From: Oscillospiraceae bacterium
GTDB taxonomy: Bacteria > Bacillota > Clostridia > Oscillospirales > Ruminococcaceae
DNA: 64,000 nucleotides
Assembly (NCBI GenBank): GCA_015067175.1
Contig: SVMX01000006.1
Coordinates: forward strand, 1-64,000
Direction of reading: 5' to 3'
Shown: in pieces, positions 1 through 9,106 of the stretch
How the letters are laid out: every line of letters starts with the position of its first letter
Position numbering within the stretch: the first letter of the stretch is position 1
The notes under the pieces: generated by a model
The model's input: the letters and a program-made list of their open reading frames with translations, nothing else
What the model was told of the DNA's origin: nothing
Databases searched by the model: none
Position numbers and translations under genes: made by a program

Positions 1-97
1 TATCTCGCCCTCCTTGCTGCGCAAATGCTTAGGCTGCGGCGAAATGATCGGAAAAAAGGGCGCAGTCAGGATAGTGCGCAGCAAGGAGGGCGAGATA
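1..97. repeat. 23-bp perfect inverted repeat at the window edge
   Basis: Bases 1-23 are the exact reverse complement of bases 75-97, separated by 51 bases. The right arm encodes residues that fit the YlxR family (the IVRSKEGEIS stretch), so it is the genuine copy. The left arm encodes ISPSLLR where the YlxR start is expected. I read the left arm as a foldback or chimeric join at a contig end rather than a biological hairpin. Confidence 0.8.
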
Positions 98-265
98 TCT
101 CTCGACCCAACAGGCAAGAAAGCAGGCCGCGGCGCTTATGTATGCCGCGACAAGGAGTGTTTTGCGCTGGTGCGCAAGGCGCGTAAGCTTGAACGCTCAC
201 TGAAATGTGCTGTTCCCGATGAGATATACGACAATATTGAAAAGGAGCTGAGTTCGGATCAATAA
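2..265 (+). CDS. ylxR: YlxR family RNA-binding protein (5' end truncated or artefactual)
   Basis: This is a small basic protein of the nusA-ylxR-ylxQ-infB operon. The visible motif RKCLGCGEM near the N-terminus and GKKAGRGAYVC in the middle are YlxR hallmarks. Family members bind nucleic acid; a role in RNase P modulation has been reported, but the exact role is unsettled. The C-terminus is complete (stop 263-265). The true N-terminus is not visible: codons before the LRKC motif lie inside the left arm of the edge inverted repeat and do not look like YlxR. A TTG at 14 is the first possible in-window start, but I do not trust it. nusA would be expected just upstream, outside the window. Confidence 0.85.
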   Translation: MSPSLLRKCLGCGEMIGKKGAVRIVRSKEGEISLDPTGKKAGRGAYVCRDKECFALVRKARKLERSLKCAVPDEIYDNIEKELSSDQ

Positions 266-278
266 GGCGCTATCTACA

Positions 279-566
279 ATGTGTCTTTGCAGACGCGCGG
301 GAAAGCTGGTATTCGGCTTTGACGCGGTCGTGCAGGAGCTTGCCTCACCAAAGAGCAAGGCGGCAGGTATAATACTTGCGTCAGACCTTTCCCAAAAATC
401 CGAAAAGGAGATACGCTTCGCCGCGGAGAAATACGGCTGCGAGATCGCTGCCGCGGATTTCACGATGGACGAGGTTTCGGAGGCGCTCGGAAAACGCACA
501 GGCATTTTCCTTGTGCTGGACAAGGGGCTTTACAGCTCAATTCAACATAACATAACAAAATCGTAA
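279..566 (+). CDS. ylxQ: YlxQ, L7Ae-family ribosome-associated K-turn binding protein
   Basis: The frame gives 95 residues from the first ATG, with the L7Ae-type opening RRAGKLVFGFDAV and the fold-typical AAGIILASDLS strand. Members bind K-turn RNA. The reading frame stays open upstream to 252 and there encodes INKALST, which is the usual start of this protein in Clostridia. No ATG, GTG or TTG exists there, and the best-placed start is an ATC at 258, about 10 bases after the AAAGGAG at 241-247. The ATG at 279 lacks a good ribosome binding site. The gene overlaps or abuts the end of ylxR (265) and leads into infB. Confidence 0.85.
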   Translation: MCLCRRAGKLVFGFDAVVQELASPKSKAAGIILASDLSQKSEKEIRFAAEKYGCEIAAADFTMDEVSEALGKRTGIFLVLDKGLYSSIQHNITKS

Positions 567-596
567 TCGAACAAACTAGTATTGGAGGATCTTACA

Positions 597-3386
597 TTGC
601 CAACAACCAGTAAAAAATATCGTGTTCAAGATATCGCAAAGGATATGGGCGTTGACCGCGCTGAAATAATCGAGGTTCTTGAAAAGACTTTCGGCGGCGC
701 GGCAAAAAAGGCTCAGACCGCGCTTTCTCCCGAGGAGATAAGCTATCTGCTTGCAAAATATTCAAGCAAGCATGAGGTCAAGGATTTTAACGAATATTTC
801 AAAAAGACTGCTGTTATAAAGACAGAAAAGCCTAAGGCAGAGGAAAAGAAGCCTGCTGCCAAGAAAAAAACAGTTAAGGCTGAGGAAGCTCCCGCTGAGG
901 AGAGCGCAAAGCCTGCCGAGGTAAAGATTGAAGTCAAGGCAGAGGTCAAGCCTGAAGTTAAGGCAGAGCCTGCAAAGGCACAGACAAATCCCGAGGAGCC
1001 TAAGGCTGAACCTGTAAAGGAAGCAGAAAAGGTACAGGAAGCACCCAAGGCTGAGGAGAAGAAGCCTGTACAGGTGAGCGAAGCTGCCAAGGCAGAGGCT
1101 AAGCTTGCTCGACAGGAAGCTCGCCCCGAAAAGCGCCCCGACAACCGTCAGGACAATAAGCGTCCCGATAATCGTCAGAACGGCGACAGAAATGTGCCGA
1201 ATCGCGACAATAAGCAGAATAATTTCAATCGCGACGCTAAGCAGGGTGCACCTAACCGCGATAACAGAAATGATAACCGTGCTAAGCAGAATTCACCTGC
1301 TGCGGCTAAGCCCACAACACAGAAAGCTGTCATCGACTCGTCTAAGCTCAAGGTAAATGCTCCGCCCTCTATGCAGAAACAGAAAGGCGAGACCGTACAG
1401 CGCGGCGAGCAGGTCACAAAGACTGTTGACACTCGCGGCTCTTATGTAGAGCTCGACAAGTACAGCGAGCGCTATGAAACTATCGCGCCCGCTTCAAAGC
1501 TTAACAACGACAACTTCCAGCGCAAGCAGAAGATAAACCAGAAGTCGCAGAATAAGAACAAGGGCGGCTATAACAACAAGCGCGAGACCGAGGCTCAGAA
1601 GCTGAAGCGCCTTGAGCTGGAGCGCGCAAGAAAGCAGCAGCTTAAGGTTCAGATCCCCGACGAAATCGTGGTTTCCGAGCTTGCAACACGTCTGAAAGTT
1701 ACCGCTACCGAGGTTATCAAGAAGCTGTTCAACCTCGGTGTTATGGCAAACCTCAACGAAACTATCGACTTTGATACCGCGAGCCTTGTAGCAGAAGAGC
1801 TCGGCGCAAAGGTTGAAAAGGAGATCGTTGTTACTATTGAGGAGCGTCTGTTTGAGGAGATCGAGGATACTGCCGAAAACCTCGAGCCGCGTTCTCCCGT
1901 TGTAGTAGTAATGGGACACGTTGACCACGGTAAGACCTCGCTGCTTGACTATATCAGAAAAGCAAGCGTAACTTCAACCGAGGCAGGCGGTATCACACAG
2001 CATATTGGTGCTTACAAGGTAGCGCTCCCCGACAGAGAGATTACATTCCTTGATACTCCCGGTCATGAGGCGTTCACATCTATGAGAGCAAGAGGTGCAA
2101 ACCTCACTGATATAGCTATCCTCGTTGTTGCTGCGGACGATGGTATCATGCCGCAGACTGTTGAGGCTATCAATCACGCAAAGGCTGCGGGCGTTTCCAT
2201 TATCGTTGCTATCAACAAGATGGATAAGGAGACCGCAAACCCTGACCGTATCAAGGAAGAGCTTACAAAGTACGACCTTGTATGCGAGGACTGGGGCGGC
2301 GACGTTATCTGCGTTCCTGTTTCCGCTAAGACAGGCGAGGGCATGGATACACTGCTTGAGATGGTAGGCCTTGTTGCAGACGTTCTCGAGCTCAAGGCTA
2401 ACCCCAACCGTCTTGCAAAGGGCGCTGTTATCGAGGCCAGACTTGATAAGGCAAGAGGTCCTATCGCAACTGTTCTCGTTCAGAACGGTACACTGCACAC
2501 AGGCGATGTTATCATCGCAGGTACTGCTGTCGGCAGAGTGCGTGTAATGCGTGATGACAAGGGAAGAACTGTAAAGGAAGCAGGTCCGTCTGTTCCTGTT
2601 GAGATAATGGGTCTTGCTGAAGTCCCCTCCGCAGGTGACACATTTGCGGCAGTTGAGGACGAAAGACTTGCAAGAGAGCTTGTTGAAAAGCGTAAGCACG
2701 ACGCTAAGGAAGAGCAGTTCAAGGCTTACCAGAAGGTAACTCTTGATAATCTGTTCAGCTCCATCGAGAGCGGCACAGTTAAGGAGCTTCCTATCATCGT
2801 CAAGGCTGACGTACAAGGCTCTGTAGAGGCTGTAAAGCAGTCGCTTGAAAAGATCACAAATGAAGAAGTTCGCGTAAGAGTTATCCACGGCGCAGTTGGT
2901 GCGGTAAGCGAAAGCGACGTAATGCTCGCTATGGCTTCGGGCGCTATCATCGTAGGCTTTAACGTAAGACCTCATGCTTCCGCAGAGGAGAGCGCAAAGC
3001 GCGAGGGCGTTGAGATCCGCCTTTACCGCGTGATCTATGACGCTATCGAGGACGTTACTACCGCTATGAAGGGTATGCTTGCTCCCAAGTACCGTGAGGT
3101 ACAGCTCGGCAAGGTCGAGGTGCGTCAGGTATTCAAGATCACCAATGTCGGCATCGTTGCAGGCTCCTATGTGCTTGAGGGTAAGGTCGCAAGAAACGGT
3201 CAGGTGCGTATCGTGCGTGACGGTATCATCGTTGGCGACGACCATATCGCAGGACTTCAGCGTTTCAAGGACTCAGTAAAGGAAGTTTCTGCAGGCTATG
3301 AGTGCGGTGTGAGCCTTGAAAAGTTCACCGACATCAAGGAAGGCGACATCTTCGAAGCTTATGTAATGGAAGAGTACCGCGACTGA
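597..3386 (+). CDS. infB: Translation initiation factor IF-2
   Basis: IF-2 is a GTPase that brings initiator tRNA to the 30S subunit and promotes subunit joining. I chose the TTG at 597 because GGAGG lies at 584-588; the in-frame TTG at 582 overlaps that site. The product is 929 residues. A small N-terminal IF2N-like domain (about 1-55) is followed by a long Lys/Glu/Ala/Pro and then Asn/Arg/Asp-rich linker (about 60-245), a second IF2N domain near 350-400, and the G domain with GHVDHGKT near residue 440, DTPGHEAF, and NKMDK near 540, then domains II-IV. The linker makes it longer than the Bacillus form. Four bacterial translation genes follow. Confidence 0.98.
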   Translation: MPTTSKKYRVQDIAKDMGVDRAEIIEVLEKTFGGAAKKAQTALSPEEISYLLAKYSSKHEVKDFNEYFKKTAVIKTEKPKAEEKKPAAKKKTVKAEEAPAEESAKPAEVKIEVKAEVKPEVKAEPAKAQTNPEEPKAEPVKEAEKVQEAPKAEEKKPVQVSEAAKAEAKLARQEARPEKRPDNRQDNKRPDNRQNGDRNVPNRDNKQNNFNRDAKQGAPNRDNRNDNRAKQNSPAAAKPTTQKAVIDSSKLKVNAPPSMQKQKGETVQRGEQVTKTVDTRGSYVELDKYSERYETIAPASKLNNDNFQRKQKINQKSQNKNKGGYNNKRETEAQKLKRLELERARKQQLKVQIPDEIVVSELATRLKVTATEVIKKLFNLGVMANLNETIDFDTASLVAEELGAKVEKEIVVTIEERLFEEIEDTAENLEPRSPVVVVMGHVDHGKTSLLDYIRKASVTSTEAGGITQHIGAYKVALPDREITFLDTPGHEAFTSMRARGANLTDIAILVVAADDGIMPQTVEAINHAKAAGVSIIVAINKMDKETANPDRIKEELTKYDLVCEDWGGDVICVPVSAKTGEGMDTLLEMVGLVADVLELKANPNRLAKGAVIEARLDKARGPIATVLVQNGTLHTGDVIIAGTAVGRVRVMRDDKGRTVKEAGPSVPVEIMGLAEVPSAGDTFAAVEDERLARELVEKRKHDAKEEQFKAYQKVTLDNLFSSIESGTVKELPIIVKADVQGSVEAVKQSLEKITNEEVRVRVIHGAVGAVSESDVMLAMASGAIIVGFNVRPHASAEESAKREGVEIRLYRVIYDAIEDVTTAMKGMLAPKYREVQLGKVEVRQVFKITNVGIVAGSYVLEGKVARNGQVRIVRDGIIVGDDHIAGLQRFKDSVKEVSAGYECGVSLEKFTDIKEGDIFEAYVMEEYRD

Positions 3387-3418
3387 TAAACGGTATTGTA
3401 TCGTAAAGGAGGCTTGAC

Positions 3419-3811
3419 ATGGCTAACTTTAATATAAAACGACTCAGCGAGGACATCAAGCGCGAGATATCCGCCGCTGTGAGGGGCGTAAAAGACCCCC
3501 GCGTAGCGAAGAATTTCGTGACGGTCACTCATTGCGAGGTCACAAATGACCTTTCCTACTGCAAGGTGCATATTGCGTGCCTTGGCGGAGAGGACAAGAC
3601 CTCAAAGGCGGTAGAGGGAATGACAGCGGCTTCGGGCTATTTCAAGAAGCGCATTGCCTCTGCCATAAGGGTGAGAAAGATACCCGAGCTTATATTCCTC
3701 CCCGATAATTCTCTGGAATATGCGGCGCATATTGAGGATATAATCTCAAAGCTCCCGAAGCCCGTACAGACAGACGAGGAAGCTGACGAGGAGGACGAGT
3801 ATGAGGATTGA
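3419..3811 (+). CDS. rbfA: Ribosome-binding factor A
   Basis: RbfA is a 30S maturation and cold-adaptation factor that binds near the 16S rRNA 5' helix. The 130-residue product has the KH-like core with LSEDIKREISAAVRGVKDPR, then VTHCEVTNDLSYCKVHI and a C-terminal acidic tail (DEEADEEDEYED). AAAGGAGG lies just before the ATG. It sits 32 bases after infB and overlaps nrnA by 11 bases, which implies translational coupling within the operon. Confidence 0.97.
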   Translation: MANFNIKRLSEDIKREISAAVRGVKDPRVAKNFVTVTHCEVTNDLSYCKVHIACLGGEDKTSKAVEGMTAASGYFKKRIASAIRVRKIPELIFLPDNSLEYAAHIEDIISKLPKPVQTDEEADEEDEYED

Positions 3812-4763
3812 GATCAACGAGGCGGTACAGTTTCTGCGCTCCCACGATGATTACCTTATATTGATGCACGCAAGCCCCGACGGTGACACGTTGGGCTGCG
3901 GCTTCGCCCTGTGCGGAGCGCTGCAGCGTATGGGAAAGCGCGCTAGGGCTGTCTGCCCTGACCAGATACCTCACCGCTTTGATTATATGCGCGAGGGTAT
4001 AACAGAACAGGAATTTGAAGAAAAAACGATCGTTGCGGTCGATGTCGCTGATACTAAGCTGCTGGGCGATATGAAAGCGCTTGGCGACAAAACGTCACTT
4101 TGCATCGACCATCACGTTTCGAACACTGAATATGCAGAAATGCTGCTGCTTCGCGAGAATTATGCGGCTGCCGCCGAGCTTATGTATGAGGTGCTGCTTG
4201 CTCTGGGTACAGACATCGACAGGACTATCGCAAATTGCCTTTATACAGGCATCGCTACGGACACAGGCTGCTTTAAATTCAGCAACACAAAGCCGCAGAC
4301 GCATATCTATGCCGCAAAGCTTATGGAATGCGGCGCGGATATCGCACCTATAAACTATGCGATGTTTGAGCTGAAAACGCAGGGACGTATAAAGCTCGAG
4401 CAAGAGGTGCTTCGCAATATGAAGTATTTCGGGGACGGACACGTTGCGGTCATATCCGTTATGCTTGATACTCTTGCCAAGATAACCGATATCGACAGCG
4501 ACGATGTCGGCGCTATGGCTGCAATTCCGCGTCAGATTGAGGGCGTGGATATCGGTATCTCCATAAAGGAGAAAAAGCCGGGTGTTTTCAAGGCTTCGCT
4601 GCGTTCAAGCGAGCGTATCGATGTTTCCGTTATCGCGCAGCAGTTTGGCGGCGGCGGTCACGCGAGGGCTTCGGGTTGCTCGTTTGAGTGCTCTTACGAG
4701 GAAACTGAAAAGCGCATCGTTGCAGCTTGCTGTGAGGCTTTGAAGCAGGCAGGCATAATATGA
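3801..4763 (+). CDS. nrnA: DHH/DHHA1 phosphoesterase, NrnA-type oligoribonuclease / pAp phosphatase
   Basis: A 320-residue DHH-family cytoplasmic phosphoesterase. Motifs are HASPDGDTLGCG near residue 25, an Asp in VAVDVADT, IDHHVSN near 102 and the DHHA1 signature GGGGHARASGC near 283. NrnA degrades short oligoribonucleotides and pAp, and some relatives hydrolyse c-di-AMP or pApA. The position between rbfA and truB is conserved in Firmicutes. It overlaps rbfA by 11 bases and truB by 4 (ATGA). There is no membrane or PAS segment, so it is not GdpP. Confidence 0.92.
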   Translation: MRIEINEAVQFLRSHDDYLILMHASPDGDTLGCGFALCGALQRMGKRARAVCPDQIPHRFDYMREGITEQEFEEKTIVAVDVADTKLLGDMKALGDKTSLCIDHHVSNTEYAEMLLLRENYAAAAELMYEVLLALGTDIDRTIANCLYTGIATDTGCFKFSNTKPQTHIYAAKLMECGADIAPINYAMFELKTQGRIKLEQEVLRNMKYFGDGHVAVISVMLDTLAKITDIDSDDVGAMAAIPRQIEGVDIGISIKEKKPGVFKASLRSSERIDVSVIAQQFGGGGHARASGCSFECSYEETEKRIVAACCEALKQAGII

Positions 4764-5641
4764 ACGGAATTATATGTATAAACAAGCCGCAGGAGTTTAC
4801 CTCCTTTGATGTGGTGGCGGTAATGCGCCGCTGCTTCAAGACAAAAAAGGTCGGACACGGCGGCACGCTTGACCCGATGGCGACAGGTGTGCTTCCGATA
4901 TTCGTTGGCGGCGCGACCAAGGCTGTCGATATCTTTCCCGATACCGACAAAAGCTATCGCGGCGGCTTCAGATTAGGACTTACATCGGATACTCAGGATA
5001 TCTGGGGAAAGCTCATCGAAAGTGACAAAAAAACTGCGTCTGCTGAAGATGTAGAGGCTGTATTGGCGCGTTTTCGCGGAGATATCATGCAGATACCTCC
5101 GATGTATTCCGCGCTGAAAATAAACGGACAGAAGCTTTGCGACCTTGCCCGACAGGGAATTGAGGTCGAGCGCGAAGCACGTCCGATAACGATATCGCGG
5201 CTTGAGCTAACGCATTTTGACGGTACTGACGGAATTATCGAGGTCGACTGCTCCTCTGGAACCTATATCCGCACGCTTATACACGATATCGGCGAAGCCC
5301 TTGGGACAGGCGCAGTGATGACGAGCCTTTGCAGAACGAGAGCCTGCGGCTTTTCGCTTTCTCAGTGCCACACGATTGACGAGGTGCGCGAGGCTGACGA
5401 GGAAACGCTTTCCTCATGGCTTATGCCTGTGGACAGCGTTTTCGAAAAGTATCTCCGCATAGAGCTTGACGAGGTGCAGCAGCGCCTTTATCTGAACGGT
5501 GTTCGCCTTGACGCTGCGCGGCTTGCAACGAGCGCTCCCAAAGGCGAAAAGCTTCGCGTATATGCCGATGGAGCATTCCTCGGTCTTGCCGAGGTAAACG
5601 ATGAAAACGAGTTGGTATCTGTAAAAAGATTTCCGACTTGA
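4760..5641 (+). CDS. truB: tRNA pseudouridine-55 synthase
   Basis: TruB makes pseudouridine at position 55 in the T-loop of tRNAs. The 293-residue product begins GIICINKPQEFTSFDVV and carries the catalytic motif GGTLDPMATGVLP with the nucleophilic Asp near residue 38. YSALKINGQKLCDLAR and SSGTYIRTLIHDIG are further family motifs. The ATG overlaps the nrnA stop. The C-terminal part (about 230-293) resembles the small TruB C-terminal or PUA-like domain. Confidence 0.97.
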   Translation: MNGIICINKPQEFTSFDVVAVMRRCFKTKKVGHGGTLDPMATGVLPIFVGGATKAVDIFPDTDKSYRGGFRLGLTSDTQDIWGKLIESDKKTASAEDVEAVLARFRGDIMQIPPMYSALKINGQKLCDLARQGIEVEREARPITISRLELTHFDGTDGIIEVDCSSGTYIRTLIHDIGEALGTGAVMTSLCRTRACGFSLSQCHTIDEVREADEETLSSWLMPVDSVFEKYLRIELDEVQQRLYLNGVRLDAARLATSAPKGEKLRVYADGAFLGLAEVNDENELVSVKRFPT

Positions 5642-5662
5642 TCACTGAATGGTGGTATTAAT

Positions 5663-6565
5663 TTGATAAACATAACTTATGATGCAGCCTCGCCGAGCGA
5701 AAGGACTGCGGTCGCGCTCGGCTATTTTGACGGACTGCATCTCGGGCATATTGGCGTAATTACAGCGGCGCTTGCTAAGCATGAGCTGAAGCCTGCGGTG
5801 TTTACATTCAATTGCGACACTACATTGCCCAAATTCCAAAATCCCGAGGATATCATATCCTTTGAAAATAAGTGCGAGCTTATGCAAAAGGTCGGAGTGG
5901 AGTACCTTTATGCGCCCGATTTTGCTGAGGTCTGCGGCTATCCCGCAGAGGAATTCGTGACAGAGATACTCATGAAGCGGCTGAATGCAGGCTTTGCGTG
6001 CTGCGGCAGAAATTTCCGTTTCGGAAAGGGCGGCAGCGGTACGCCCGAAATTCTGAAAGAGCTTGGCAAGAAGCACGGCTTTGAGGTGGAGATAGTCCCC
6101 GATGTCTGTCATAACGGCGAGATAATCAGCTCTACGCATATCCGTGAGCTTATCCGCGAGGGTGAGATTGAGCAGGCAAACACCTTGCTCGGTTATGACC
6201 TGTGGTACAGATTGCCCGTAATACACGGAAACCACATCGGAAAATCGCTTGAATTTCCGACGATAAATCAGATAATCCCCGAAACTAATATCGTGCCGAA
6301 ATTCGGCGCCTACAAAAGCTTTGTGGATATCGGCGGCAGGCATTACCGCGCTATAACGAATATAGGCGTAAAGCCAACTGTTACAGACAGGCACGATGGC
6401 AGCGGCGCTGTAATGGAAACGCACATCATCGGCTTTGACGGCGACCTTTACGGGCAGAGGATATCTGTGTCCCTTATAGGATTTATCAGACCTGAGCAGA
6501 AATTCGCAAGCCTTGACGAGCTTAAAAAACAGCTTAATCTGGACAAGCTCGCGGCTTTACAATAA
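5663..6565 (+). CDS. ribF: Bifunctional riboflavin kinase / FAD synthetase
   Basis: RibF converts riboflavin to FMN and FMN to FAD. The 300-residue product has an N-terminal nucleotidyltransferase domain with GYFDGLHLGHIGVI (about residues 20-33) and GRNFRFGKGGSG, and a C-terminal kinase domain with GKSLEFPTIN and the NIGVKPTV region. It starts with TTG after GGTGG. Only 21 bases separate it from truB, so there is no room for an FMN riboswitch; it appears to be co-transcribed with the translation operon. Confidence 0.96.
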   Translation: MINITYDAASPSERTAVALGYFDGLHLGHIGVITAALAKHELKPAVFTFNCDTTLPKFQNPEDIISFENKCELMQKVGVEYLYAPDFAEVCGYPAEEFVTEILMKRLNAGFACCGRNFRFGKGGSGTPEILKELGKKHGFEVEIVPDVCHNGEIISSTHIRELIREGEIEQANTLLGYDLWYRLPVIHGNHIGKSLEFPTINQIIPETNIVPKFGAYKSFVDIGGRHYRAITNIGVKPTVTDRHDGSGAVMETHIIGFDGDLYGQRISVSLIGFIRPEQKFASLDELKKQLNLDKLAALQ

Positions 6566-6582
6566 ACGAAAGGAAAAATACA

Positions 6583-8043
6583 ATGGCAACAGTCAGAACA
6601 CGATTTGCACCGTCACCGACAGGCTATATGCATATCGGCAATCTCAGAACGGCGCTTTACACATATCTTATTGCAAAAAAGCAGGCAGGCACATTCATTC
6701 TGCGTATTGAGGACACCGACCGCGGACGTTATGTAGAGGGCGCGACAGATGTTATCTACAAAACGCTTCGTGACTGCGGACTTAACTGGGACGAGGGTCC
6801 CGATGTCGGCGGCGATTACGGACCTTATATCCAGAGCGAGCGTATGGGAATGTATAAGGAATACGCTGAAAAGCTCGTTGAGAGCGGTCACGCTTACTAT
6901 TGCTTCTGCGAGAAGTCAGCTGACGAAGCTGACGGTGAGGAGCAGAAGCCCAGCGGCGCAGCTTCTCTTAATCGCTGCGGCTGCCGCGATTGCTCATTAG
7001 CAGACGCAAAGAAGCGTATTGCTGACGGTGCTGTTCCTGTTATCCGTCAGAAGATACCTACCGAGGGCACGACCACATTCCACGATGAGATCTACGGCGA
7101 TATTACCGTTGACAATGCAGATCTTGACGATCAGGTGCTGCTGAAATCAGACGGTATGCCTACCTATAACTTCGCAAACGTTGTTGACGACCACACAATG
7201 GGCATCACTCACGTTGTAAGAGGAAACGAATATCTTTCCTCCGCGCCGAAGTACGATCTGCTTTACGCTGCTTTCGGCTGGAAGCCGCCCGTTTATATCC
7301 ATGTTGAGCACATCATGAAGGACGCACAGCACAAGCTCGCAAAGCGCGACGGCGACGCGTCTTTCCAGGATCTTCTCGACAAGGGTTACCTTACAGAGGG
7401 TATACTCAATTATATACTGCTGCTTGGCTGGGCGCCCAAGGGCGAAAAGGAGATTTATACGCTCGACGAGATGATAGAGGAGTTCGGTCTTGACGGAATT
7501 TCTAAGTCTCCCGCGATATTCGACCCGCTGAAGCTCAAGGCTATCAACGCTCAGCATGTTCGTGCGCTTCCCCTTGAGAAGTATATGGAGTACGCTGTGC
7601 CTTATGTTCGTCAGACCGCAAAGCGCGAGGGCATTGATATGGAGCTTCTCTGCTCCGTGCTGCAGCCCCGCACAGAGGTGTTCACCGATATCCCTGCGCA
7701 GGTTGATTTTATCGATGAGCTGCCTCAGTATGATCTCGAGCTTTACACAAGCAAGAAGATGAAAACTAGCCCCGAAACAGCGCTTCCCGCACTGAAGAAG
7801 ATACTTCCTGTGCTGGAGGGTCTGTCCGACTTTACGCACGACAGCGTCCATGACGCACTGTTTAAGCTTATCGAAGCCGAGGGCGTGAAGAACGGCTATA
7901 TGCTCTGGCCTCTGCGTGTTGCGCTGAGCGGCAAGCAGCTTACCCCCGGCGGCGGTGTAGAGATCGCTGTTATTCTCGGCAAGGACGAGGCTATCGCAAG
8001 AATTAAAAAGGGAATTGAGCTTCTCGAAGCGGCAAGTGTATAA
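6583..8043 (+). CDS. gltX: Glutamyl-tRNA synthetase
   Basis: A class I aminoacyl-tRNA synthetase of 486 residues. The HIGH-type signature reads YMHIGNLRTAL near residue 15, and the KMSKS-type loop reads KLAKRDG near 250. A Cys-rich segment CGCRDC lies near residues 135-140, as in zinc-containing Glu-RS forms. AAAGGA precedes the ATG and the gene follows ribF by 17 bases, so no T-box leader is present. It may be discriminating or non-discriminating for tRNA-Gln; gatCAB is not in the window. Confidence 0.96.
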   Translation: MATVRTRFAPSPTGYMHIGNLRTALYTYLIAKKQAGTFILRIEDTDRGRYVEGATDVIYKTLRDCGLNWDEGPDVGGDYGPYIQSERMGMYKEYAEKLVESGHAYYCFCEKSADEADGEEQKPSGAASLNRCGCRDCSLADAKKRIADGAVPVIRQKIPTEGTTTFHDEIYGDITVDNADLDDQVLLKSDGMPTYNFANVVDDHTMGITHVVRGNEYLSSAPKYDLLYAAFGWKPPVYIHVEHIMKDAQHKLAKRDGDASFQDLLDKGYLTEGILNYILLLGWAPKGEKEIYTLDEMIEEFGLDGISKSPAIFDPLKLKAINAQHVRALPLEKYMEYAVPYVRQTAKREGIDMELLCSVLQPRTEVFTDIPAQVDFIDELPQYDLELYTSKKMKTSPETALPALKKILPVLEGLSDFTHDSVHDALFKLIEAEGVKNGYMLWPLRVALSGKQLTPGGGVEIAVILGKDEAIARIKKGIELLEAASV

Positions 8044-8083
8044 TTTTCTTCAGTTTCATAAATAATTCACGAAATTATCACTG

Positions 8084-8112
8084 TTGAGCATTACAATATA
8101 ATTTGGTATTAT
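8084..8112 (+). promoter_or_regulatory. Sigma-A promoter for the ABC gene cluster
   Basis: TTGAGC at 8084-8089 and TATTAT at 8107-8112 are separated by 17 bases in the AT-rich gap after gltX. This supports the ATG at 8138 rather than the one at 8111, which would overlap the -10 box. Confidence 0.6.
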
Positions 8113-8137
8113 GCCTATTTTGACTTCGGAGGCTTTC

Positions 8138-9106
8138 ATGATTGAAGTAAAAAACCTAAGCAAAAGCTACGGTAGCAAGCTTGCTGTCAACGACATAAGC
8201 TTTACCGCAAGCGAAAGCGAGATACTCGGCTTTCTCGGCCCTAACGGTGCGGGAAAATCGACAACTATGAACATTCTCACAGGATATCTGTCCTCTTCGG
8301 GCGGACAGGCGCTGATAAACGGCGTTGATATCCTTGAGGACCCTGTGACCGCCAAAAAAGACATCGGCTATCTGCCTGAGCAGCCGCCTCTTTATCTTGA
8401 TATGACGGTCATGGAGTACCTGAACTTTGTATACGACCTTAAAAAATGCAAGCTGCCGCGCCGCTCGCACCTTAACGAGATATGCAATCTTGTAAAAATA
8501 ACAGACGTTTCAAAGCGCGTTATCCGCAATCTTTCCAAGGGCTACAAGCAGCGTGTTGGTCTTGCGCAGGCTCTTGTGGGAAACCCCAAGGTGCTTATTC
8601 TGGACGAGCCGACAGTCGGTCTTGACCCGAAGCAGATAATCGAGATAAGAACTCTTATCAAAAAGCTCGGTAAAAACCACACCGTTATACTCTCCTCACA
8701 CATTTTGTCCGAGGTGCAGGCAGTATGCGACCGTATCGTCGTTATTGACAAGGGCAAGCTCGTTGCGAATGACACAACAGAAAATCTGTCGCACAATCTT
8801 TCCGCAGACCATAAGCTGACTGTTCAGATAGAGGGTCCGCAGAAAGAGGTCAAGGCTTTGCTTGAGAATATACCGCAGATGGTTGAGGTACACGTCAACC
8901 GAGCAATCGACAAGACAACGACAGAGTATTCCCTCAACGCAAAGGAGGGCGCTGACGTTCGCCGCGAGGTGTTCAAGCGCATGGCTGAGCGCAGCTACCC
9001 GATACTTCTTATGCGCTCGTCTGAGCTTACACTTGAGGAGATATTCCTGAAGCTTACAACAGGCGACTTTTACGGCAATATCGAAAACGGAGGTGTAAGC
9101 AGATGA
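8138..9106 (+). CDS. ABC transporter ATPase, GldA-like
   Basis: A 322-residue ATPase with Walker A GPNGAGKST (about residue 34), signature LSKGYKQRVG (about 131) and Walker B VLILDEPTVGLDP (about 152). A C-terminal extension of about 100 residues follows the NBD, as in ABC-2 type exporter ATPases. CGGAGG at 8127-8132 selects this ATG. It overlaps the permease gene by 4 bases. The set with permease, GldG-like and DUF4340 proteins matches the gliding-associated type of ABC system, which in Firmicutes has no established substrate and is not linked to gliding. Confidence 0.9.
   Translation: MIEVKNLSKSYGSKLAVNDISFTASESEILGFLGPNGAGKSTTMNILTGYLSSSGGQALINGVDILEDPVTAKKDIGYLPEQPPLYLDMTVMEYLNFVYDLKKCKLPRRSHLNEICNLVKITDVSKRVIRNLSKGYKQRVGLAQALVGNPKVLILDEPTVGLDPKQIIEIRTLIKKLGKNHTVILSSHILSEVQAVCDRIVVIDKGKLVANDTTENLSHNLSADHKLTVQIEGPQKEVKALLENIPQMVEVHVNRAIDKTTTEYSLNAKEGADVRREVFKRMAERSYPILLMRSSELTLEEIFLKLTTGDFYGNIENGGVSR

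Noticed and set aside
1974-3245. 423-codon open frame antisense to infB
   Set aside because: It is a shadow of infB codon use: no ribosome binding site, Cys-rich and unlike any family, while infB is certain.
5642-5662. FMN riboswitch upstream of ribF
   Set aside because: Only 21 bases separate truB and ribF; there is no space for the aptamer.
6566-6582. T-box leader upstream of gltX
   Set aside because: The gap is 17 bases and holds only the ribosome binding site.
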